From contig JAILWY010000006.1 in the NCBI GenBank assembly GCA_022113835.1, forward strand, positions 4,278,001 to 4,342,000: a stretch of DNA of 64,000 nucleotides, given 5' to 3'. Positions 1-10,374 of the stretch are shown in pieces. A program made the position numbers and the translations under genes. How positions within the stretch are numbered: position 1 is the stretch's first letter; each line of letters begins with the position of its first letter. Source of the DNA: Atopsyche davidsoni (lineage: Eukaryota > Arthropoda > Insecta > Trichoptera > Hydrobiosidae). Under the pieces are notes generated by a model. That model saw only the letters and a program-made list of their open reading frames with translations, searched no databases and was not told where the DNA came from.

Positions 1-403
1 AATTATAAACAAAAGTTTTGTCTTTGAAAAATGATAACATAACTCATTTATTAAATGTTCAATATATTGTGCTTAGAGAGATTTTTCATAAATATTTTAA
101 CATTTTAGCAAAGATTACGCAGATAAATGAAAATTTTAAATATATTATCTATGTTATGGAGTATCTAGAGACTATTATTATCATTTTGCATTTTTAACAG
201 TTATTACGTTAATTTCTGTATTTTTTGACAAAAGATATTCAAGCTAATTTAATGAGAAAGTAGTAAAATAACTAATTACTCTTGTATTGGATATATACGG
301 AATAGATTTGAAAAAGTCGTTGTTTTGTTGTTAGGAGATAGGGTGGTAGCAGCCACCCTTAAGATCACTCTGTGGTGGCTGAAGGTTTCCTTTGCTTGGC
401 TGC
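1..403. other. AT-rich non-coding stretch
   Basis: Low-complexity AT-rich sequence with no gene, tRNA or repeat that I can recognise. The last 70 bases rise in G+C and lead into the islet that follows. Confidence 0.6.
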
Positions 404-625
404 GGCGCTGATCCCATGGCCAGAAAGCTGGCAGGTGTAGGTTTATGGGTATCGATCCGCCGCCATCGGCAGTAACAACAAGACATTCCCGGCGGGCTCC
501 AGCCGGGCACGTGCCCCAACATTCAATAAGGCGCCGCCCCCCCGCCCGCCCTCGCCCCGCCCAGCCGCGCCCCGCCCACCGCCACTTCCGGGCACGCCCC
601 CACCCGGGATGCTTCATGTACCTCC
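404..625. promoter_or_regulatory. CpG-island-like islet with GC boxes, an ETS site and a palindromic E-box
   Basis: This is the most G+C-rich segment of the window and sits in AT-rich DNA. Between about 533 and 600 there are at least four CCGCCC/CCCCGCCC GC boxes of the Sp/KLF type. ACTTCCGG at 584-591 matches the ETS consensus, and GGGCACGTGCCC at 505-516 is a 12-bp palindrome centred on a CACGTG E-box. This motif set is typical of CpG-island promoters. Long frames are open on both strands (plus 445-672 with a real ATG; minus 522-331 with a real ATG), as expected where stop codons are rare. The minus frame ends in an amphiphilic Gln/Pro/Ser-rich stretch that looks somewhat protein-like. I favour a promoter or regulatory island; a coding exon is the alternative, and I cannot choose the strand. 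Confidence 0.5.
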
Positions 626-954
626 GCATGTTACACACGCCCAGGCATCATATCTGTGGTGTTATGATCTAGTCACACCCATCAGTACATTTTTAAATTT
701 GAAAAAAATATTTAATTAAAAAATTGATATGCGGAAAAAAAAATTCTGTATTTAAACAACATGAAAAAAATTAAAATACTACTTCTCAAAAAGCTATATT
801 GTGGTTTAATTAGAGTCTTATAAATATGTATACGCTTATAAAAATATATCCGAATAAGTATATTTTCAAAATGAACATACTTCTCCGTATACAAATAAGA
901 AAGAACAAAGTCCGATGACGTCAATTTGAATCGCTTCGATTCTGTAACTGTGTC
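626..954. other. AT-rich non-coding stretch
   Basis: AT-rich with short homopolymer runs. A minus-strand frame crosses it but lacks coding character. Nothing else seen. Confidence 0.6.
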
Positions 955-1115
955 ATCCGCGATCAGCTGTTGCGAGGGTTGGCGGGTACGGGGAGCTGGC
1001 TGGCACCAAGAGCCGGGGGTGCTGGCCGCTGAGCCGGCACGTCTCACGACTACGTGTCCACGAGGGCTGCATGTCCCGGAGGACGCCTGATCAACCCCCA
1101 ACTTTTGGCGGTCAA
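955..1115. other. G+C-rich islet, possible regulatory element
   Basis: A compact islet about 160 bp long, rich in GGC/GCC words, flanked by AT-rich DNA. No convincing reading frame, splice pair or promoter motif was found. It may be a regulatory element or unrecognised exon. Confidence 0.3.
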
Positions 1116-2139
1116 TAGAATAAGGGATGAAAGGTGTCCGATTCCAACAAACTTTAAATTTAGCAAAGAACGACTGTTTTATCGAATGCTGCAAAGTTTG
1201 TTACTAAATGTTATTTTTTTTTTATTTCTACATTTGTATTTTTATAAAATGAAAAATACATTATCATTATTAAAATTCACTGAATATAATTAATTGGCAG
1301 TTAAAAAATCATCAATATTCGTAAATAATATTGTACATCTATAATAAATGTGCGACGTCAATAATATATCAGCTAGTGCATATCTATTGCATAGTTTCCA
1401 GATTGCAACTGTTCCATTTATGCTTACATAAAAAAAAACTAATCAATGACATTTGGTTGATAATCCAAAATATACTTTATACAAAATAAAATTATATCTT
1501 ATATAATGGTAGTATTATAAATTTTTCTCTCAACAACGTAAGGATTCAAAGTCCTAAGTAAAAGACTTAACTTGGGTGAATTAAGCTGCGCTAATCTTGG
1601 TCGGGGTGCGGAGGCTTCTACGCCACGAGTGTGGTCAACCCCTGTTAATCCTCAATTAGACAGAGAAGGAAATCATTAGGGGAGAAACTTGTGGGTACTT
1701 TCGTATCAGCGATACCAAAACACCTCAATGAGAGTAGTTAAAGGCTGTACATTAATCATAATTTTCAAATAAATTTTGAATTGAGACTTAATTATTACGT
1801 AAAAGAAAGAAGATTAGATATTTGTCATGCACACAGATATAATTGAAGTGATTGAAAACTGTTGAAGATAATAAGTACACAGGTATCACTATTTATGTTT
1901 TAATTGATTATCAAAATTTCACAAAAAAAGCTTTCACCAAAAAATACACATAAAAAATTACTTGTATTTGTTCATATTTTATTTATAGACATATTTTAGT
2001 TATATTTACACGATTCGTAGTAATTTACTTTTGTTGCTATGTTAAAAAATATTATGAAATGTCATATTATAAATATTTGAACACAAAATAATCATAGCCA
2101 AGGCGATTCATTTAATTCAAAAACATCAGAGGATTTGTA
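1116..2139. other. AT-rich stretch with a moderate islet at 1541-1745
   Basis: Mostly AT-rich. From 1541 to 1745 base composition is more balanced and homeodomain-type words (CAATTAG, CATTAGG) occur, without an open frame of note. The rest shows nothing. Confidence 0.35.
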
Positions 2140-2345
2140 CCCTAGCCTCGCGCCCCCTGCAATACGCAACGGTCACAACCCCAAATATAAATAGTGACCG
2201 GAAATCATCCCTAATCATATTAGCTGACCACCCCACAGTTAAACTCTATGTAGAAGTTACCCCTATATCTTATGAACATCGCTGGGGTTATATTTTTCTT
2301 AAACGCTTTCATCCTTTTTCGAAAGCGCGTCTGGTTTTGTCAAAA
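2140..2345. other. Islet with a short hairpin
   Basis: A moderately G+C-rich patch. CGGTCAC near 2169 and GTGACCG near 2193 form a 7-bp inverted repeat around an AT loop that contains a TATAAATAG word. No open frame was found. Role unknown. Confidence 0.3.
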
Positions 2346-3003
2346 TATATTATTTTAATGTGATAAAATTTGAAAATATGTAGTAAAAGGAAATACGTAA
2401 AGACACGATGTATGAAAGAGTTATGGCTTGGTATTCATTAGTAAATTTTATATTTATTTTAAGTCCCTACTATTGGGAGTGTAAAGTACTTTAAAGGTTA
2501 AATATGTTATTACAAAAAAGAGAAAGCATTCAATTATATACCTGCTGAATTGAATATGTACATTGTAACGCTTTCAAATCCTTTGGGTCTACAGTATTAA
2601 TGAATTCCTCTCTACCATTTTCAAAATATTTAGTATATTATTTTACATATAAGAAAAAACACCGTAAAAATAATAATTATTACATTTTTGATGATTGACG
2701 TAATTATAACGATGATATTTATGATGAATATCACATATATATTAATCTATGTCGACAAGATTTTTAATTATAATTGTGTGTTCAACCTATATATATGCTT
2801 TAATTTTGTGGTACAATATAGAATAATTCAAATAATCAGAATATTTTTAATATACTCAGTGAATTCTTAAAAAATATGAATTGAAAGTAAAAACGAAACG
2901 AACATGGCCTCATATTAAGAAGGCATAAATCGATAAGTAAATATCTGACCACTAGTCCACAAGTGATATTACATTATAACCAAAGCGCACATCATATTGA
3001 CAC
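2346..3003. other. AT-rich non-coding stretch
   Basis: AT-rich. A 60-codon frame at 2688-2870 is Ile/Tyr-rich, as expected from AT bias, and is not taken as coding. Nothing else seen. Confidence 0.6.
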
Positions 3004-3174
3004 ATGCCTATTGATTTGAATCAGCTCTCAGCACGAACTGGATTTATGACGGCTCGGGCAGGATGTAGAAAAACCGCAGAAAATGCGCTGCTAAATGATT
3101 CCCACTGCGACGTAGACTACCAGGTACCCTATCAATCAATCGTTTCGCAACAAATTAGTCTTTTTTGTGTTTAA
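3004..3174 (+). CDS. Unrecognised 56-codon frame, possible start exon
   Basis: An ATG frame of 56 codons in a G+C-richer patch. The peptide is balanced in composition (MPIDLNQLS at the start, DSHCDVDYQ near codon 40), unlike the Ile/Lys/Asn-rich frames of AT DNA. After codon 40 a CAG is followed by GTACCC (GT at 3124), a usable splice donor, so the true coding part could be 3004-3123 and the tail to the TAA intronic. The start context is weak (no purine at -3). No family is recognised and no signal peptide is seen. Chance opening of a GC-richer patch is the main alternative. Confidence 0.22.
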   Translation: MPIDLNQLSARTGFMTARAGCRKTAENALLNDSHCDVDYQVPYQSIVSQQISLFCV

Positions 3175-4471
3175 TAATATATTTTGTAGCATTGGATATA
3201 CAGTACTATACATTTCTGCGCTCGCATATATTTTTATCATTAAACTTTTTGCTAACGTAAATGACAAGTGTACAGTACCGTTGCGTTAAGTTTTTATGCC
3301 GTTGAACCAATAAATACAAAATAACATTGCTGGCGTGGGGCGTCATTATATATTTCTACATGAATTCCTAACAAAAATTAACGATGCCAAGAAAAAAATG
3401 CAATGGCATGAGTGGGATTTGAGTTTAGTGATTCGAGAATGAAATCTTAAACCTTTATATCTATTTGTACGTGTAATTACCTAAGCATACAATATACAAT
3501 AAAACGTATTCGTGTTTCAATTTTTTCCATTAAAATATTAATCATATATAAATCAATAAATAGTACGACTGTGGAGTTAAGTAATAATAATTAATTGTAA
3601 TATATATCCTCGTATATTACAATTATATATAATTTTTATCCTCGTATTTGAACATAAAGTAACCTAAAAGTGAAAAAAATGGATCTCCCACCATCGCCAA
3701 TATTATAAAAACATAACATTTGCAGAAAGAAATTACTAGGTCATGATATTTGACTCACCGTGCATTTACTGATGTAGGATTTCCGACTTCGTCAACCGAT
3801 GGTTTCCTGAAACAAATTGTTTTGTTATTAAATGAGAATTTATCCCTTAAAAGGCATGTGTAGTAATTTAGCTCACATCCAATAGTTATTGTTGAATCCT
3901 CCGGGATGAGGGATGAGCGGAGGAAAAGAAGCAGCTGACGGAGCGAAATGAAGTTGCCCGTGGAACCCCGCGCCTGCTGCCATGGCGTACATTTTATGGC
4001 TGTTTCGCACTTTTATACTATAATCATTGTCTTTACTATTTTTATTGTTTCAGTAATAAAGTATTTACCTCATAATATGTAATAATAAGTATTGCACCTA
4101 TTCAATAAGTATATATAAAATATGTATACAACTGAAACATGTGTAAAAAGAAAATATTTATAATAAATAAAATGCTTATACGTAAATAACGTCAAAACAA
4201 GTGTTTAAATAAATGATGAGTGTAATAATAAAAACTTTTGTATTCGTAAAAAAAGAGAGAGGTTGTACAAGTAATTTAATTTTAGATGTATACAGTTAAA
4301 CTTGAATGTCAATTTAAATTATTCAAATTCTATAAAATAACAATAATTGATGCAGCTGCATAATAATTGTGGTATATCTCGTCTTTGAAATACAGATGTA
4401 AGAATATTCCTTTGTCCATTATAATTATTGAATAATTCCAGTATAGGTAAGGTTGAGTCACTGTAACTGTC
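3175..4471. other. AT-rich stretch with a small islet at 3891-4000
   Basis: AT-rich apart from a 110-bp islet at 3891-4000 that ends in TTTATGGC (3993-4000), an Abd-B/Hox9-13 type word that recurs in other islets of this window. No coding sign. Confidence 0.4.
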
Positions 4472-4574
4472 TGCGGCGTAATGGATAAGTGCCTGCAATA
4501 CATAATGTTAGGAGGAAGAGGTAATGTGAAACCACGATTACTTTTCTCATAGGTCACAGGTTTCAAACGCCGCA
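4472..4574 (+). pseudogene. tRNA-Arg-like relic or tRNA-derived repeat
   Basis: TGCGGCG at 4472-4478 and CGCCGCA at 4568-4574 are exact 7-bp complements, the layout of a tRNA acceptor stem. Directly inside is TAATGGATAAGTG, which resembles the D-loop and A box of arginine tRNAs. Close to the 3' side AGGTTTCAAAC resembles a B box. The D-stem and one strand of the T-stem are missing and the middle is 30 or so bases too long, so this is not a working tRNA. A tRNA-derived SINE head or decayed tRNA copy is the reading; chance similarity cannot be excluded. Confidence 0.3.
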
Positions 4575-5417
4575 TTGTTAGCTTCGATAGTAAAATATCT
4601 AAAAACATCACTGAGAATATTTTATTGAGTTTGATAATGATTGACAATAGTATAACTCATAAAAAAAAATATTTAACGCGATACTATTACATCAACTGAC
4701 GTATATTTTTCTTCATCGAAATTAACACATTTAAATTATAGCTGCGATGTTAAAATAGCCCACAACAAACGAATTGGATAGTAATTTATGCACATGAATG
4801 ATCGAAAGCTCTTTAACAAGTCACGTTTTAAATGTTCTAACAATCTAGTTAGGACTAACAAGTGTTCACGACTCAAACAAAATCAATCAACAACCGTAAA
4901 AACAAAACCCGAGGCGGCCGGCTACCTTAGAAGCGAATGCTTCCATTAGAGGTGTGAAAAAATAAGGTATATTATTTTACAGTGACGTATCTATTTATCG
5001 TATCAAATTCAAGTTTTTATCAAAACAATAGAAATAATATACATTCAATCGTAAATAACTTTGAATGTGTTATAATCGGATGAATTCTATTTTTTTGATC
5101 AAACCCATCACAATAGAATTTAGGAGTAAAATAATCGTAAGCAATTTATTAAGATAGCAAAAAATGTACCTGCAATAATATTTAATGAACTAAATAAATT
5201 TCAAAACCATTTGTTAAATATTTATAAAGCCTTACACAGTGGCGTTCATTAAAATTCATCTGATTTGAGAATGGCCGGAAAACGACGTAGACGTATGAAA
5301 ATATGTATATTTTTTAACACATCAAAAACATCGGAATAATTTTTTTAACGCAGTCTTATGATATGTCATATTTGAGAAAGTATCTGAATTAATATTTTTT
5401 TAATATATATATATATA
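4575..5417. other. AT-rich non-coding stretch
   Basis: AT-rich with no feature recognised. A short GGCGGCCGGC-like patch near 4915 is isolated. Confidence 0.6.
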
Positions 5418-5605
5418 AATATAATGAAAAAAATAACTTTTTATTTAAATCTTCACAGTGAGTTTATTAGAATATGCATGACTAAAATGTTTAGTCATGC
5501 ATCTGATGATGACCCCGGTATAGGGTCGAAACTAGTTATGCAAAATAATATTCTAATAAACTCACTGTGAAGATTTAAATAAAAAGTTATTTTTTTCATT
5601 ATATT
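5418..5605. mobile_element. Inverted-repeat element with hammerhead-like core
   Basis: Arms of 58 bp at 5418-5475 and 5548-5605 are essentially perfect inverted copies. Between them lie a 13-bp hairpin (5474-5502) and a segment with hammerhead-ribozyme core words: CTGATGA (5503-5509), a GACCC/GGGTC stem and GAAA (5528-5531). The near-identity of the arms implies a young insertion or recent gene conversion. No transposase or reverse transcriptase is present, so it is non-autonomous. Hammerhead motifs are known in the pseudo-LTRs of Penelope-like retroelements and in animal retrozymes; membership in either is inference. No target duplication is clear, because the flanks are AT-rich. Confidence 0.75.
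5498..5542 (+). ncRNA. Type I hammerhead ribozyme-like fold
   Basis: Read in order: TGCAT (5498-5502) can pair with ATGCA (5538-5542) as a 5-bp stem I. CTGATGA (5503-5509) is the conserved core. GACCC (5511-5515) pairs with GGGTC (5523-5527) as stem II. GAAA (5528-5531) is the second core block. C5532 can pair with G5535 as a minimal stem III, and GTT (5535-5537) is the expected cleavage triplet. Very short stem III is a feature of Penelope-associated hammerheads. One oddity is the extra T at 5510 between core and stem II, which may lower or abolish activity. Cleavage activity is not shown by sequence alone. Confidence 0.5.
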
Positions 5606-6467
5606 AATGGATCTTCACCATTCAAATGCCTTGTCCCTCAACAATATATTTTTTTGTTTTGAATAATTGAACCCGTGTATAATCAACACATATTTTATCA
5701 TAAATCTATTTGTAATCAACGCGAAAATTATTATATTGAAAACGGGTCATGAAAATTACCTAATAAAAATTCTTCTCTATAATTATCGTTTTAAAACTAC
5801 CCACTTTAACTCTTAAATTAACATTTAAAAAATATTACAAATAGAATTGTCTTTTAGTGTTTACATTGAAAACATTTTGATAGAATATATTCAACAATTT
5901 ACAAGGAAACTTCCCAATCCCGCTGAAATCGAAACCACTTTCTAACCACTACAAGAAAAATAGATTTAATAATATAATTATTAATAAATGTATTGTGTTA
6001 TTGTTGATTTAAATATTTGTATCCGATTTATTGAGTTGACTCTAGAGCCGCCCCTGGCAACCGTCGATGACTAACACCGATTGCTATGAGAAACTCAAAT
6101 TAGACGTCAATTACTGACAACGGCAAGATGACTATTGTGAGCAGACCTTGGAGCAGAAATGAAATGAGCTATATTAATTAAATTTTTATGTTATTGAGAA
6201 TAGTTTATTAACAGAATGCCTCCGTTAAAAAATAACATTCTAAAAAAAGTATCATTATTTATATGATTTATTATTTTATTTGTAATGTTCATCATTCAAA
6301 AATTAATTATTAAAGACGCATGAAAATATAATAAATCACAATCAGTAATATAATAATAGATTCTTCATAATTTTTAATAATTAAATGATTTTAATGAAGC
6401 ATTTCATTGGATCTAAATAACATTTATATTTATGAACCTGAATAAAAAATATTTATTTAAAAAACGG
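5606..6467. other. AT-rich non-coding stretch
   Basis: AT-rich. A balanced patch near 6030-6130 has no open frame of note. Nothing else seen. Confidence 0.6.
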
Positions 6468-6493
6468 TATATATATATATGTGTGTGTGTGTG
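6468..6493. repeat. Compound (AT)n(GT)n microsatellite
   Basis: Alternating AT for about 13 bases followed by six GT units, ending in GG. Confidence 0.9.
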
Positions 6494-7903
6494 GATTAGT
6501 TAGTATATTAAAATGAGGTAATAAATTTGTAGGACAGAATCACATGAACTGGATAATACAGGTAATTCGACCACTTTATCTGGTCAATTCATGAGCCAGA
6601 CCCCATCCGTAAAATTGTCTAGGAATGGCATCTAATACCTCTCAATCGAAGTTAAACCGTGTCCTTCGTGGTCTATTTAACCGCCATCGTTTCGGTGAGG
6701 ATCTTGGACTGATTTAAAGCGAACATTTTTGATCAGTCATCGACTTTAGAGTTGATGTCATTTATTTTGAATTCCGTAATTACATTCATTTTTTTATAAT
6801 GAGAACTAAATTCTTTTTTGACTGACATCAAACGATTTTCCGTATGAATTGCTGCTAGAGTTTTACTAATGTGATTCGTTGAATCCAGTTAAACCAAAAA
6901 GGCCCATTAAAAAAATGTTAGACTTCAGAGGCTTTTGGGATCTTATATTTGAGATATAAATGCTTTCGTTTCACAAACTAAAACAAAAATCCAATTTATA
7001 TATTAGCTTTATATAAAATTGCCTAAGAACAAGAGCAAGGACTGTTAAATCAAAATAATTTCACACATGCGGAGTGACCTGTGACCAATGACTGATTGAT
7101 CTGTCACCAAGTAAACACTTTGACTTTCAGCTAGTCATTAAGTCAAGAAATAGTACATCTTTTTAACTTCTTTTAAGTAAATAATTTTTATTTTCAAGCA
7201 GTACACGCACACACATACACTCATTGCCATTCACATACAAGTATAAATATAATAAGTAATGCAGTCGGTTAAATCGTGAATCAATTGCAGTAATGATTAA
7301 TAGCCATAACATGGCAGTGCAAGTTGGTTTGTAGGTTCACTTTTAATACAGTCGATTCTTTTATAAGACCTAGAAAGCAAAAAGTGGAATATCTCCAAGA
7401 GCATGTGTCAATCATTCAGCGGTAAATATGATGCCGCTCTGAATACATTATCGACATGGTGGGAACTTTCTTATCACACTTAGCCAGTCGGGTATACGTA
7501 TTGTATTTATGAATTTAAAAAATGTTTAATTAATAATGCGCAATGTTATTATGTATTTATCGAATTGGATTGAGAAAGTTCTTTTACGCATTCAGCGAGT
7601 CAAATTCAGGCTCAAATATGTGGTGGCTACAAGTTATAAATTAATACATTAAACAAGTATTATATTGTTAAACAGGTTTTGTGAAAAAGAAAAACTTAAT
7701 GGATATTTATTCGGTTGTAATATTTAGTTGCCATGTATATTCAAATTTATATTTAGTAGAGTTGTATTATGAATTTCAATAATTGGTACAAAATATTGTA
7801 ATATTTTCAATATATGATAGCAAATTAGCACAGGTTTTGACTCTTTGACTATATATAAAATAGTCAATAAATTTTTCTTCAAATAAAAATATAAATATTT
7901 TGG
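6494..7903. other. AT-rich non-coding stretch
   Basis: AT-rich to moderately balanced intergenic or intronic sequence. A short CA-rich run lies near 7204-7220. No gene is recognised. Confidence 0.6.
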
Positions 7904-8065
7904 TGCGCTCATTTCGATAATATAAAAAAAAAATATCTTATACTCGTATTTTTACAATAATAAAACAATATTTATATATTTGACGTATTTTTACATAATA
8001 AAACAATAATGATATTTAAATTTACATTAAAAGCAGTTTTTTTTTAATTATATTGAAATGAGCGC
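7904..8065. mobile_element. MITE-like element with TGCGCTCATTTC termini
   Basis: The ends TGCGCTCATTTC (7904-7915) and GAAATGAGCGCA (8054-8065) are perfect 12-bp inverted repeats. Similarity continues inward as an AT stretch and an A9-10/T9-10 tract on each side. The interior holds an imperfect direct repeat of about 25 bp (near 7947 and 7984). The 162-bp size, inverted ends and lack of coding fit a miniature inverted-repeat transposon. No target duplication is obvious, so the superfamily cannot be named. Confidence 0.7.
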
Positions 8066-8900
8066 ATTATTACTTATATTGAATCCGTATGTTATGACAA
8101 TAAAAATTTTATGTAAATATTTCAACCATAATAATCATAAGGCTATATATCAGTAAAATACTCACACAGACTGTGAATGTACGAATTATTTGATAAATAT
8201 TAATCTTTAATCACAAACCCTATTTTGAAATTGAAACCGCATTGAATTTCTATGATACTCAAACTATATTCTTGAAAAGACAATGCTTTTCATTTTCCGT
8301 TATTCATATTCACCTAAAATAGCGAATATTGACAGGAAAAAAATTTGTCTGTTTTCGATTAGATAAGAGTGTTTATTTCAACAGATGTTTTGAGTTACAT
8401 GTGTTATTAAAACAGTTAAATTTGCTTTCCCTCGCACTCACATCTTCAGTCAACTGTCATAACCGGTTTGAATATAAGGCTGCCTTAAGAAACGTTTGAG
8501 TGTTAGCCGACACGGTGAATCTCAAAAAGGTGCAGTTACGTGTGAACGAGAAATTCCAAAGAAAGGTAAACTGCATAGTTAATTCACAAACCCGATAAAA
8601 CATTCAACAATGCAAACAGTCATTCGAGCCACGCAAACATAAAAAAATAAATTTATATCTGTCAAATACCAATATTAAATCACAATTCGATCAAAAATAA
8701 AACACGGTGTACTCATGTCTCTATTTTAATAAGCTTGAAACACTAACAATCATTCATCATCATAACACTAACTTTGAGAATAATCCGAATTCATATTCAT
8801 AAACTGAAAACTTCAATTTATGTAATGAAATTCAAAATAAGTAAAATTTATATTCAGAAATAAACAAAACATTAATAATCAAATCTTAATGTTTTTGAAT
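8066..8900. other. AT-rich non-coding stretch
   Basis: AT-rich sequence with no recognised feature. Confidence 0.6.
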
Positions 8901-9319
8901 TTCAATATTTTTGACCGGAAGTACTTGGTGGAATTCCATTTTAATATTTTTGAGTAAAATACTTGAGTGATTTTCCACATGTTCGTTTTTATTTGTGACC
9001 GGTTTCGCCAACCTTTGACGTTGGCATTATCAAACAGAGTGAGATTTTATATAATAAAAATCAATTGGGTAAACAATTGTTAAAGGGAGAGGTTGTTGGA
9101 AAGAGAGAGAGTGATTGTCAGGTGGTAAGGGCTAATGTGATTTTAATGTACCTGACAAGTGGAGGATTCTATATAATTGCAAATTTTTATGAATAAATGT
9201 TTTTTATATTAATGGTGTAATTATCTAAAGTAGTGGCTTTGAGGTGTAGCAGCAGTTATCCTGTGTTGGGGTTTGTGAAACCGGTCACAAATAAAAACGA
9301 ACATGTGGAAAATCACTCA
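8901..9319. mobile_element. Fold-back repeat family F1, copy 1
   Basis: A perfect 43-bp inverted repeat (8964-9006 and 9277-9319) bounds a unique interior of about 270 bp. The left flank from 8901 is shared with copies at 28305 and 49265, so the element starts near TTCAATATTTTTG. Just inside the left arm, GCCAAC and GTTGGC form a hairpin beside GTGACCGGTTTC. On the other strand this reads TGATAATG, a GC stem, then GAAAC and GGTC, which parallels the core layout of the 5.5-kb element in degenerate form. No protein is encoded. Confidence 0.8.
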
Positions 9320-9528
9320 TTTTTGAATTTGAATTTGAATCAGAAAAATTATAAAAAATTCACATCTTTAATATGAAACTTAAATCATAGGGTGTTAATC
9401 AAGTAAACAAAATGGTTTCAAATTATTTGTCAAAAAACAAAACACAACTTAACAAACAAAAAAAACACAAAAATGTCACACTTCAAAAATAAATAATTTG
9501 GTGTTAAACGTTAGGTTTCGAGGATCGC
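9320..9528. other. AT-rich spacer
   Basis: AT-rich, with a run of A-rich words (AACAAACAAAAAAAACAC type). Nothing recognised. Confidence 0.6.
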
Positions 9529-9687
9529 ATGGGAGAACTGTCAGATTGCCGAGCGCGGTTTAAAATCGGGAGCAAGACGTGTGTTTCCCCCGCACTGCCG
9601 CCGCGGAGTGCCGAGGGTTCATCTCCAACCCCCGGGCCGAGCAGCCCGCCCGCCCCACCCCTCGGAGCAGATTTTATCAGCCCCTAG
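9529..9687 (+). CDS. Unrecognised 52-codon frame in a GC islet
   Basis: ATG with G at +4 opens a 52-codon frame (MGELSDCRARFKIGSK at the start) that becomes Pro/Ser-rich and ends at TAG. It fills a compact G+C-rich islet (about 9520-9690). No domain, signal or membrane segment is seen. A similar islet with another frame and a strong donor follows 700 bp downstream. The opening may simply reflect high G+C; a leader exon or regulatory islet is as likely as a protein. Confidence 0.2.
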   Translation: MGELSDCRARFKIGSKTCVSPALPPRSAEGSSPTPGPSSPPAPPLGADFISP

Positions 9688-10215
9688 GATAGTTCCGATA
9701 CGCCCGAGTTTAAAATGATTTAGCCGGGTTGAATGGAATGATAAGAAAAGTCTTGCGATTCCATAGTTCTGTTTAAATGATTTCAATCCCTATTTACTAC
9801 ATGTGGAGTTAAACTCTTACTCTATTTCGAAAAAACTGATTTGTATTAAAAACTACAAAAAGGAAATATTTATGATGAAATTTCATTTTTCTTAAGCATT
9901 TCGATAAAGCATATATACGAGTATTGTGCCTGTTTCACAGTGCTGGTTTCGGTGCTTTATTTCTTATATGTATTTTTTCTTTAATATTCTTTTATTTTTA
10001 AATACGTGTTACGCAATTTTTCCTGCATATTTCTAGGAATAAAGTCTTAGTTTTGACTAAAAGCTTGTCGTGTACTTAAATATAAGCAACGTTGTATCTT
10101 TGGAAAAAAACACAAATGCAATTGGTTGCGGGAAACTGCAGCGTATGAATGCATTTAATATGCAAACAATAACAATAACATCATTTATTCATTCGTCAAT
10201 AAAAGCCCCATCAGG
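9688..10215. other. Spacer with octamer-like and caudal-type words
   Basis: AT-rich until about 10090. From 10090 to 10210 it contains AATATGCAAAC (octamer-like) and TCAATAAAAGC (caudal/Abd-B type). These are candidate regulatory words next to the GC islet that follows, by inspection only. Confidence 0.3.
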
Positions 10216-10374
10216 ATGCAATCCATCTGCGCGGATAAACACTCGGGCGAGGTGCCCGTGGACCGGGCGGTAAATCTTCATTTGGGGGCGCAGCGCGACT
10301 TTATGGCCAATCTGGCCCCCCGGGGGCACGCAGCCCCGCGGGGGCCCGACTTCATCCGACAACCGACCTGAAAG
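10216..10374 (+). CDS. GC-rich exon candidate ending at strong splice donor
   Basis: A frame of 51 codons starts at ATG 10216 (MQSICADKHSGEVPVDRA) and stops at TGA 10369-10371. Three bases later AAAG is followed by GTAAGT (GT at 10375), a near-perfect 5' splice site. The islet therefore looks like the end of a transcribed exon: either a leader or lncRNA exon with a short upstream frame, or a last-codon exon. TTTATGGCC at 10300-10308 also occurs in other islets. No protein family is recognised. Confidence is better for the exon end than for the frame. Confidence 0.3.

Noticed and set aside
276..638. 120-codon minus frame over the first GC islet
   Set aside because: Three frames are open at once in very GC-rich DNA and this one is Arg/Gly-rich; no way to prefer it.
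712..1194. 160-codon minus frame, the longest in the window
   Set aside because: Half is AT-type (Ile/Phe/Lys) and half comes from the 1.0-kb islet; no ATG with support, no splice sites fitted.
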